A DNA stretch of 53,871 nt, from contig JAQGDQ010000067.1 in NCBI GenBank assembly GCA_030141605.1, forward strand, positions 684,001 to 737,871, in the 5' to 3' direction. The position numbers were made by a program, and so were the translations under genes. Below the pieces are notes generated by a model that worked only from the letters and a program-made list of their open reading frames with translations, was not told the DNA's origin and searched no databases. Shown here one piece after another: positions 25,901 through 37,900 of the stretch; position 1 is the stretch's first letter, and the number at the start of each line of letters is the position of its first letter. Origin of the DNA: Tubiluchus corallicola. Taxonomy: Eukaryota > Priapulida > Priapulimorpha > Priapulimorphida > Tubiluchidae.

Positions 25901-28900
25901 CTTCAGGTAAACATGGTATGCTTGGTAGTTGCATTAAAAGTTGTTTTTTCCGTGAAGAGTAATCCTGCTGCAACCATGGGAAAACAAAGCAAATATGATA
26001 AGATACGGTAATGAAGTTATATATATGCAAGATACTTTGAGTTTATAAAACTTTAGCTTTATTGTTAGGTAGTGTATCAAAATACAAGACTGTGTAAGTC
26101 TCATATAACTAGCAGTATTATAATATTTATTCTCATCATTATGTTTTTTTGCAAATGTTACTATTAAAATATTTCTGAACTAATTATTTCATATTTTTTT
26201 ATGTTTTTTAAACTGTCAGAGTAAATGTCAGCAAAATGTTGCAACCATGGAATTAAGTGATAACAAACATCAAACCAATGCTAATATCTATCTCTACTAT
26301 ATATTTTATGGTACAGAATCTGTCTCCTGCTCACATATTGGTAAGGTTAAGAGACCCCAAACTGCTGATTGAAGTTCTTTACTGAAATTGCAGTCATTGA
26401 AAGCAGCATTGCTAATATTTTTGATAAAATCTTTGATATTTTGAGTAAATCTAAAGAGCAAGAACTTTCAACTGTTTTAAGTAATTTCTGTATAAGAAAA
26501 ACAGATTCAATGATTTTTATAAAAACTGAAAAGTTTGTTCTTTAGATAAGTAAGCACTTTAAATAGGCCTAGTTTTGCAAACAATAGGTAATGCTGCTCT
26601 GTCAACATCATGTCCATTACATTTTTTGCAAATATTGAAGTCTAGTAAGTGTTGTAATTGTGCAGCATGTTGTTTGCACATGTGCATTTTTTACAAAATA
26701 TTGCAATGTTTTAATTTTATTACTGATGCAGCATGGATGGACAGAAAATCAAGTATGAACTTTTAACGACTATTATTAGTTATATTATCTGAATCTAAGT
26801 ATCCTGCCTGTCATGAAGTCTTGCATTATTTATCGTGCAGTGGATGTGACATCTCTGCTGTTCATTTCTGTCCTGCAGGTCTGTGTTATTAATATCCAAC
26901 CACTTGTGGTCTGTTACAGTCATCTTGACCCAAGTTTTTGGGCTTGTTATGTGTTTTTTCATAGATTGCAAGTGGTCATTGTCACATAAATTAAATCTGC
27001 TGCTCACAAAGTCCACAGCTATACAGTGCTACTGGCTACCCCAGCTGCCACAACTTTAGCTTGGAGCGTAGTCCTTCCACTGGGTGCTAAGGTAAATGTG
27101 GGCTGTACTTGCTGTTCCATGCCAGGCCTCAAGCTTTGTATTAACCGATCTAGCCTGCTACCCTGACACCATATGTCAGGCTGTTCTGGTACTCTGGTGA
27201 CTGTAATCATCTGCATCTTCTTAGTACTTATTTTCACTTTGTACTTATTCAATGCATCCAAGAGGATCGTAGATTGGATTGGCCAATAGGCAAAAATAAT
27301 TGGATCGGATCAGGACACAAGTTTTCATATCGGCATATTCCTGACTAAGAGCAGGGCATCGATGGACGCACTCTACAGAATCCATCTGTTGGAATGATAT
27401 TACTCGATTACCTCCTTTAAATAGAAACCTATCACTCCTTCCTTGATAGTAAACCACTCTGTCATCTCATTCTCTACTCTGTCTGCTGCTTACTGTCTGC
27501 AGTGCAGGGCATTAACTACTGTTCTACAATACTCTTTGTTACATATTGTTTGTTACAATTTCCTTGCAAGGCCTTTATAAATTTTTGATACAGTAAATCT
27601 ATAAAATATGCTCTGATTCTACAATAATCATTTACAGTTATTGTCAGAGTTGAATGCAATCTCTATCATACTGCTGAAATGCACATTCAATTCAGCTCTG
27701 ATGAATGTGGGTTTATGTATTTAAATCTCTTAATAATGCCGATATATACACTCTATGAACACAGTGTAGCTAAATAAAAGTTTCTGCAAGCTTATGTTAA
27801 TTAAGATTTAGGGTATGCCAGAAGAAATGCTAGAATGGTGTATAATAATGAAATTGTTGAATTAATTGGTGTTTTAAGTTAAGAATTTGTACATTTTTCA
27901 GAGGTTGGTTGAAAGGCTCTGTAATGTTGCTGTCTCTGCTGGGAATTACATGGATTTTTGGTTTACTTTATATTAATGAAGAAACAATCATTTTTGCTTA
28001 TCTTTTTACAATCTTCAATTCATTCCAGGTACAAGAACTTTAAATAAAATTTGTAAAATGCAGTAGGCTAATTGAGTGCTCTAGCTCATCATTTTACCTA
28101 GTCTAATTAACAATGTGCTGTAACTTTTTCTATTTAATAAGCTTTTGTCACTAATACTAGTAATGTTAAAACTGTGTTTAGGTCATAAACATTTCACTAC
28201 CCCTACTTGAGTATCATTGTTTGCAGTATTCTCCTCGATGATGTTGTTTCTTCATGGGCAATGTTATCATCATTGCTTCTAGTAATCTCAAATTGACTCA
28301 CTACCTATAGTGCCAGTATCTTTGTTTCTAGTAACCTCCCTATTGATGTTGCTTTTTCATGGCACTAATATCACTATTATTTTTATAATAACCTCACTAA
28401 TGGTCTGTATTACTTCTAATAGATTTTAATTCTACTCTTTATTCTATAGATAAAAAGTTTGTTATAACAGTAAGTCTCATTTCTATAACTATATGTGTCC
28501 TACATGCATTTACATGATTATGTAATTAAATTTGTGCTTGGCAATTACTTTGAATTTCTTCATAAATTTATAATTATTTTTCAGGGCTTCTTCATATTCA
28601 TTTTTCATTGTGTAATGAATGAGAAAGTGCAAAAGTCATTTGCCAGATTTATTCAACATAGCAGTTGTTGTCCACAGAGCATAAAGAAGAAGTTTGAGCA
28701 CATCAGCACTCCATCTGCTGCTTATACATCATCTGTAAGTTATGAGTTTTAATACCAATTAATAATAATATTATTATTAATATTAATATAGTGCTCCAAA
28801 CATATAAAAATACTCAGTTGCGCTTTACCACCAAAGATTTTACAAAGCCTAAAATAAATCATAAAAATACCCACTATAAAGAAAAGCTTTAAAAATTTAA

Positions 28901-31900
28901 GTTAAAAAATCAATATAAAATCTAGTTAGCAAAATGCAGACAACATTAAAGTCTAATTCAATTCCTATATTCTAATTTACAAAGATGTGTCTTGAGCAAT
29001 CTTCAAAATGTAATTATATTATTCATCTTCAAATATTCAGTGGAAGGCTGTTCCAAACAGTTGAAGTGGCATGGGAAAAGGCATGCATACTTGAAGTTTT
29101 TGTTTGTGTCCTAGGCACAACAAGTAGATTTTTTGCCAGATCTTAAGTTTCTGGCAGACGTGTTGATCATTTAAGCATTTAAATGCCATCACAGCAATTT
29201 TGAATTGGATTCTAGATTGCACCGGAAGCCAATGTAGGACCCTTGATGTTGAAGTTGTGTGATCATTCTTGTGCAAATGAACGATCACTCTAGCTGCACA
29301 ATTTTGAATTTTTTATAGTTTGTATTTCGAGTTTTTGAAACATTAAACAGCAATGCATTACAGTAGTCCAAAGTCGAACTTATAAAGAAATGAATCAAAG
29401 ATTCAATAGAATACCTGTCTAGGTACTTGCAAATTTGCTTAGTTCTTGTTAATTGAGCATAAGCTTTTTTACAAACATTACTGATGCGAAAACCCATTGA
29501 TGTATTCTCATCAAAAATAACCCCTAAATTATGTGCTTGGTATGCAGGTACTAACTCAGAAGTTCCTATTTTTTTATAACAGCAGAAAGTTTTTCTAGCT
29601 GCTGTGTGGTACCAATCACGATACTTTTTGTTTTTTATCATTGATTTTCAAATGATGAGCAAGCATCCATGTTCGAACATCATTGATGCACTGCTCCATG
29701 GCTTGTATAGCATCAGTCTGAGCTTGAGATGTTGACAGCTTAAAGGCCAAATAAAGTTGATGATCATCAGCAAAACCACCAACCGTTGCAAGATGTTTTT
29801 CAATAAAATCATAGCTAGCCTAAAAATATTATTGGCCCCACGCAGCTTCCCTGGTGCATGTTTTAAGCTAAATGATTCTGACAAAGTATTGTTAATTAAT
29901 ACCTACTATTTTCTGTTGGTAAGGTATGTCTGGAACGAGCTCATCACATTTTCAGTAATACTAAACCTCTTTACAAATGTATAAGCTAAAATATCAAAGG
30001 CTACACTCAGGTCTAACAGCACTAGTAATGTTACATGTTGTCATCTCTCCATGTTGTTCATTACATCAGAAAGAATTTAACTAATAATGTCTCAGTGCTG
30101 TGATATTTTTTATACGCTGAATTTGGTGTGGAATACAGGTCATTTCATTCAAGATGTTCTACATATGGGTTTAAAGCTGCTGCCTCTATCACTTTTGAAA
30201 GAAAAGGCACGTTGCTAATTGATCTGTAGTTCTTGTAGACCAACTCAAGTCTCTTTTTCAAAAGTTCACATTACAAGTCGAATAAGCTTTTTTTACTCAG
30301 AAATTCTGTTTCTAATGTGTTCAGTGTTGTGTTTGAATAAAGAGTGCTTATAAACGTTTTACGTATGGTTGTTTACGTTTCATGTTAGTCCTTAGTGGCA
30401 GGTTGCTAGTGCTGTTTGTACAAATCCTACAAGGTTTGGATTTTCACACGTATCTGATATTTGTGCACGTTTATTATGAACTCTTTTTATGTACGAAGTT
30501 TAAAAATCAGTCTTAAGCAATACTGACATTTTATGCAAAATTTAAAACCTGTTTTTGTGTTATTTGTAATTGTTAAATCAGTTTTCTTCACACAAATACA
30601 AGCTGTTGGTATGTTACATATCTCATGCACTCTAATAGATTCTTTCATGACCCGGGCTGCAGCTTGCGATCTTGGTCATTCTTGATGTCTTGTCTCTGTA
30701 GTTTAATTTATTGTAACTTTCTTCTTATTTCAATATGCTGGTCATTAGCATGCTCGAGGATATGTTTCTGCAGAGAACTTACCTAATACACATAATGACG
30801 TATGTATATGGTGTAGTTGCGTAGACTTACAAGTCATGCCATTTCAAATGTTGATTCAAATGCTCATTGTAATAGTTAGTTTGGTGTGTGCATAACCTGC
30901 CTGATACATGTGAAATTTATTGTATGTATCCTTAAAATTTGTGGATTAAAGGATTACATCATTGATTTGCATCAATGATAAATGTGTAGAATACCTGTAC
31001 TTCCCTTTCTGTGTGTGCTTTTGTAAGTTTGCAGCATAAACGCTGGAATTTTTTGCATGCGCTATGAATTCTTGTTAAGCAAAAAATGACAGTTTTTGTT
31101 TATTTTAGGATATTCAAGGAGCATGTTCCATATAATTAATCTAGTTATTCAAGAAAAGTTATTATAAAAATGAAAACTATGAAGACTAGAAACTGATTGC
31201 TAGGACAGTCGATATTATGCCATACAAAAAGTAAAGCAGTGCCACTGAACATTTGTTGCTTTGTTAAAAGATTTTCAAAAACTAATTTTGGCATTCTCAC
31301 CATACTCCCAAAGTTTTCTTTATGTCTACAACGAACTTTCTGATGCTTTATTGTACTTGTTATATCAAAGATTCTTGCTTTTTGAAGTTTCTATGGCCTA
31401 TGTACGATTGTACGTATATATGCTCAAGTAAGTTATTAACTCCATTAAAATGAAAGCTTCTAAATTACAGTAAGGGTAACTGACAATCTTGTTTACAGTC
31501 TGGCAAACCAACGTCTAGCACTTATTTGAAGAATGACAGCAAATCATCAGGTCTAAGCCTTCTGGATGCCGCTTCCAAGAAAATTCGGAAAAGAATTAAC
31601 AACAAAAATGAGAATGGTACTAATGGATTAAACACCGGTATATGTTTTTGCACAATAACTGAATCTTCAAGTTTCAGCTGGCCACACATTAAATTTTTTT
31701 CTTTACATTGGCAATAGTTTGTAAAGTGCAGGCTAAAAACTGCACATTGATGCCCATAGTAACTTTTTAATCTTTAAAGGTCAAATTTAATATAAAAACA
31801 AGTTTTCTTTAATAAAAAGAGCTACCCATAACTTAAAATTTGACACTAATTTTCGTAAATTTCATGGCTTCCTTCCTAATGAAATCGGGTCTCGAAGTTG

Positions 31901-34900
31901 CATTTTCCCACAAAACATTTTGTTTGGTTTTGGTGTGAAACTTCGGAAATAGACCAACGTCTTAGCAATGGCTTCCTCAGATATCTCGACGTTTCTGTGA
32001 TGCTGGATTTGTGAATAGCTAGCCTACACATCCAAACATGTTATCAGTTGTTCTTTTGTGTGATTGGCGGTTTTAGTCATTTAAAACCCGGAAAAAGTTT
32101 TTTTGAACTCCCAGGCGACGCAAAGCTAAACGCAATAGGAATAAGAGAGATTAATAGAAGAACGAGTGACGCTATATTGTGTTTATTACCGAACACCAAT
32201 TCCCAAGAAAGCTGGTACTGGAAAAAGATCCAGACTCAAACCTGAAAGTGTACCAACAATATTTGCATAAAGGTGATACAACGTCTAGGATCAAAAATTA
32301 AAGGTAAATAATAAATGTAAGAAAACTAACAAATAATACCTTCATTTAATTTTGGTTAAATGCTATTTTAAATTCTACTCACGCAGCAATGGCTACTACA
32401 CGTATTGTATTTTTATGTACAGCAGCATTCCAAGCTGTAGACTGTAGATTTAGTCAACTGTGTACTGTACTTGCAGATGACCTAGCAGTGTGGCACAATG
32501 AAGTGCTCCGTTGATCTTTGTGAATACATTATACTGTATTCTTGTACATAACATGCTTTATTCATGCATGTTACGCCATGTCTATCATGACGTTGGGTCA
32601 CGATTTGAGCTATCAAGTTATAATAATGTTAATAATGTGGTGCTTTTATATCGATGACATAAAATACAAAAAACCCTTGGTTATTTTTGAAAAACGATTT
32701 TTGTGCTTGATAAACGTGATGGCGACAGTTTATAAAGTTTGTTTGCGAAAATTGCAAGCCAAAACCAAAAGTATACAGTACATCAGCAAAATCGCTTCAA
32801 ACCTAAAATTACATGTTACGGTAGGTTGGGAAACATTCATCTAGCCTACACTATTTATTGTTAATAATTGTGGTAAGTGTAGTAAAGTATAAACTATAAA
32901 ATAACCACTGCATTTTGTTTTAACAGGATGATACTGATTTAATGCAACCATTGTTTGATTTCCTGTTTCATCCTGTATATTTGCTGAAGCATACTTATAA
33001 CAGTTAACGAAAAAACTCAGAGAAAATAATTTCTTATAAGTGACTAAAACTGACTATAATGAAAACTTATAGATCATAGACCTTGTAACAGATGAAATGG
33101 TGTCACCATGTAAAGTATAATTAAGCTTTATATTACATATCAGTACATATAAACCTAAAAAATGAAGTGAATTTTTTTCTGGTTGGCTACATTGTTAAAC
33201 TAATACTTCTAATTATATCTGATAAACTTGCTTTCAGTTATGATCAATGCTGCAAGTTTTGCTTATTATTTACGTAATTTACCAGTGCTTAGTTGCTCAG
33301 CTAGTTATCATAATTATTATGTAACCAGGAAAGCAACATGCAAGCTGTCTAGATGGGTTGACTGGGTTTACCATGTTCACATTCTTAATAGAGCAGATGT
33401 CAAAGTGCTTTACTTTTGCTAACTTGAAAGAATTAACATATCTGTATTAGAGCAGCATTAAACAGTGACTCTCACCAATGAAATGAAGCCGTACACTTCT
33501 GTAAATCTTTTAAGTGTATAATTCGTTTAGAATCGTCTGGCAAGTATAAGTTTTGCAAACAAGGTTTTGAAGCTCAATTCACAAAAAAAGTTAATTTGGA
33601 CTTTTTTCTGATTTAAAGAGGTTTAATGCAAAAATTAGATTAGCACTTTTCAAAGTTTGTTGCTGACCAATGAATTCTTGTTTTTAGAGAGGCCATAAAC
33701 CAAAAGAGAATGGCAATTACAAAAAGAAGTGAAAAGACAGATGAGCCTCCTGAGAGTGCAACTGTACATCAGCTGAAAGTGAAAGGTGTTTTCGGGAAAG
33801 TGGAACTGCTGGTCCTGTGCAAAATCCAGTCCACAATCTTGTGAAATTATTTTGTTGTAGAAGAGATGCTGCTTGTCAGAATTTGCAAATTTTGTTCTGT
33901 ATAACTGCAATAGTTACAACTACAAACTGATGGTCATGCAATAATAAAGGCTACATCAGTTTAACTTGCCAAAGGGTTGATAAAAAACATTAGAGAGAAA
34001 ATGTGCTGTTTTGGCATGCAAACGAAATATTATTTTTTTACGTATAAAGTTACACCTCGAGCATGTGGATTGTTCACCATCTTTGTACATCTTTTTACAA
34101 AGGCTGTAATTTGTGAGCTGTAGTCGTTGTTGGTCATATTGACTTGTTATTTTTGTTTCTTGTATGGCTATGATGTCAATTTGTTCTTCATCAGTGTATT
34201 TATTAAGAGCTAGCAATGATCGCTCAGACAGATAATTTGTGTTGATCTGGCATAGTGTTAATGGATCAAAGGAGTTTTTATTTATGGCTTCAACTTTGTA
34301 CACCTCTCACTCTCTATCCCATGCTTTGTGACCACCTTTGCAGTTTGCACAAGTTTTTTCATCAGAGTCACATTTTTTGCTCTGTGATTTTTTGCATGTT
34401 TCCTACATCTTTGTGTGTTCTTGCACCACTTTGATACGTGGCCGTATTCTTGACAGTTGTAACACCAAAGGGGGATTGATTTTGTGTAAATTCTTCTGCA
34501 TTAGATATCATAAGATCTATGGGTATGCCTTTTTTGATGGCGGCATTCCGGTCAGATTCAGATTTGAAGTTTATTTTCTCCAGCGGCAGCACTTGCCCAT
34601 TATTACATTTAAATCGTTCAATATCTGTCACGTCATGCTTGCGAGTGATGTGGCTTAATGTTTCATGGTGGCTTAAACTTGTGGTGTGTCACAGTCACGT
34701 AACAGCCCAATAAATTTCTGTATTGTTTTTTTTTGCTTTTGTGTTCGCTCTGAAAAAGTACGGCTTCGAGGGTTCACACGAGTCCTGGAATTCCTGGAAT
34801 ATATTGATTTTATAGCACCCCTGGAATATCCTTGAATTTTACCAGGCCCCCTGCAAAAATCCTAGAAAAAATACCCCTCAGAATCAACGCAGAATGATCA

Positions 34901-37900
34901 AAAGATTCATGTCCGTAGCATATTTCTGCGGCTTGCCACAAAAAAGCAAAATACACACAAATGTTAGACTGACGAAAGCCGACCTGCTAGCTGGCCGCTC
35001 AGTTTCAGCCGAAACAAAAACACGTGGTCATGATTGATATTCATGTATGTGCTCAGAAGTATGCATAACAGTTGAGAGTCGTCAGGAGCCAAGTACAGCA
35101 GCATTTTAGCATAGCGGTGAATTAGCACTATTTCTGAATGTACAGTCAAGCCCAATTTGCCCAGTCACTTGCTGTCTACTGTACCACGTTACGATACCGG
35201 TTTCGGTCGATTCACAAAGTAAACATCATTCAACACGCCTCATGGAAAATGTGTTTTCGACGATCAGTGACTAAGCAAGTACACGTGGTTAGTGCCGGAG
35301 GCTGGCAGTAAACATCTTGCCAAGTATAAGCTTTGTTTTAAAAGTTTTGACATTTCCAACATGGGAGAATCTGTGATAAAAAGCCACACACTAGGTGCAA
35401 AATCATGTGACCATGTGGATGCAGTAGGTGTTACCAATGTTGACATCACAAAGTCAATGTTGATCTCTGCTGCAGGTAGAAGAGAAAAGTATATGACATA
35501 CCTGGAAGAACAGAGAAAGGAGAAAGAAAAGACAGCTCTTGGATAGAAGAGAAAAGACCAGATGGAAGAGATCGATGGTTTAAAGAAAAAAAGAGCACAA
35601 CTGCTTGAGGAGGAGTGCAAAAGACAAACAACAGGAACTTAATGACCTCAAATCATTATTGGACGAAAAGGTCCAGGCTTTGAAAAAGTGAAAACTCGAA
35701 AATCATGCTGTTTCACATGTTCATTTGGTTGTTGGTATAAAACTTTGTCTTACAGCATGTACTGGTTTTCACTTGCTTTGTGACACGTGCAAGGATTAGA
35801 ATATTGGAACGTAGATCTGAAAATGTTTGCGATGTTTCAAAAAATGGGTTTTGTGAGGAAAATGTCCTGGAAATCTCAGGAAATGTCCTGGAATATAGTG
35901 GAAAATGCTTCTTCTGGAAGTGTATGAACCCTGGGCTTCCAGTTTTTTATTATATCCTGTGCTGTGATTGAATCACCCACCTGAATTTGGATTTTTCCCT
36001 TAGCTGTTTTGTACACTGTCTCGTATCTAGTGCGAGGAAAATGTTTGCCCGAGCATCTTTTAATGCTTGCGCTGGAGCTTACGATGTTCTTTTCCTTGAC
36101 ATTTTCTATCAGTACCGTTCTTGTCGGGTTATATGTTACATTACTAAATGCAGAAAAATACCTGTATGGTTTTTGAGTTTCATTACTTGGCTGAGCAATT
36201 ACTTGGTTTTGCCATTATTAACTACATTGCTATAAGATGATTTTGTATAATGCAATAGTTTGGCATTGATTTCTTTAACATCATCTCGCTTTTTGCATAG
36301 GACATTTTGTTGTAACACATTGCATGTTTTTTCTGCATGTGTTATCATCATCCTAGTCTGTATCTATGGAATTCTTCTTGTAGCAGCTTTGGCATACTCT
36401 GATGATTAGTTGGCGATTGGTCATGTTGTTTTTGGCGTGTCTGCATAACATGCAAGGCTCAGTCATTTCTGTTTTGTCGTGCTGGCCAGTTTGGACAATA
36501 GATTGTTAACAGGTGATCTTCACCCTATTTACTCTTTTGTGCATAGTTAAAGATCCAAGTAATAACTTTCAAATACTGATATCTTCTTAACTTTACAACT
36601 TTGACTGAATTCACTTTCACCAATCAATAGAGAAAATGTACAGGAACACGACAGTTATAATTTTGTCACATAAATTTGCGTATGCTACATCATTGGAATC
36701 ACAAAGAATCAAAGCATTTAACAGAAATCTGCATGGAAGTTTCGCACATGCGCAAAAAGAGAGAGAGAGAGAGAGATTGTAGTTTGAAAGTTTGTCCAAT
36801 ATTTTAAAACTACTTCAAAAATTACTATACAATGTACAATACTAGGTTTTTAACTAAGATTATATATATATATGTATGTAATAATAACAGCCATAGACAT
36901 AATATAAAATATATGTATATATATATATATATATATATTATATTATGTCTATGGCTGTGATTATTTTAACTTCATAATTATGCTCATATAGTTCATGCTT
37001 GTAGTCGGCCTGTACACATGTCATGTATTTCAAAACATTACTAAAAATATAAGATGAAACCTGGCTTTACAGAACTTGCTCATAATACAAACCATCAAAA
37101 TACCAGTTAAAAGAAGTTTAATAAATAATACTTGTGACAATCATATTGACTATTGTTATTTTTTTTAATTAAAGCCATTTTCACTTGTATGTTGCTGAGC
37201 GTTATGAATGTTGTAATACATCAGAAGCGTTAAGCAGTATATTCTTGCATGTTTTCTATGCTTAGGTGTAATAATATTTTAATAGCTGATTAAAAGAGAA
37301 AACCTTCGAATGTTTTGAGCAAGATATAGGTACATCAGAAATAAGCAGCTTATCTGGAATTTGGCCCATACTGATAATAATTTGGTTAGGATATTGCAAT
37401 TTTAATTTGAAAGCAAAATGCTACTTGCATGCACTTCCGCCTGTGTTATCTGCACCATCCATCTAGCTTGAAATATACTCTGATTATCTCCTAGGTCTAG
37501 ACACCATGAATTAATACTAAAAATATAATTATTAGTTTACAAAACTTTATAACACAAGTCACCAAAATACATGCTGATTTGTGCATTCTGTTATTTTTGA
37601 ACAGGTTGAACTAAACAATCTAAGTAACCTATTATCCTGATTTCTCTTAAACACTAGTTCATCAAGTCGATTTGAAGAACTTTGCTCTTCCGCTTTTTAC
37701 ATAAAAATCCAAACTTAAGACATTGTCTGCAGTGAGACTTCGTCTCGCTCTGCTAAAATAAATTAAGTACACTTCTACAGCATGCGAAAGTGGGAGCAAA
37801 AGTCGCAAAATGTGACACTCGCAAATTTGTGCATATGAATGACCTGATAACCAGACTTCCAGACTTTCTTCGGAAGTGACACCTTCGGACCCGATTTCCT

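Larger units (their letters stand above)
22356..28734 (+). other. Exons 21-28: seven-transmembrane domain (family B2)
   Basis: Eight exons give residues 872-1161. TM1 is in 22356-22459. TM2 ([19 protein letters not shown]) is in 23311-23413. TM3, with its disulphide cysteine in VFCSIV, is in 24113-24263. TM4 is in 24571-24637. The second loop cysteine (YCWL) and TM5 lie in 25703-26007, TM6 ([12 protein letters not shown]) and the start of TM7 in 27902-28028, and the end of TM7 (GFFIFIFHC) plus the first part of the tail in 28585-28734. These are hallmarks of adhesion GPCRs close to latrophilins. Intron 24 holds a pogo-like relic, intron 26 and intron 28 LINE relics. Confidence 0.92.

Noticed and set aside
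32542-32844. 100-codon open frame in intron 29
   Set aside because: No motif recognised and composition like the surrounding intron; likely chance.
34338-34658. 106-codon plus-strand open frame
   Set aside because: Shadow of the LINE ORF1 on the minus strand, where the zinc knuckle is clear.
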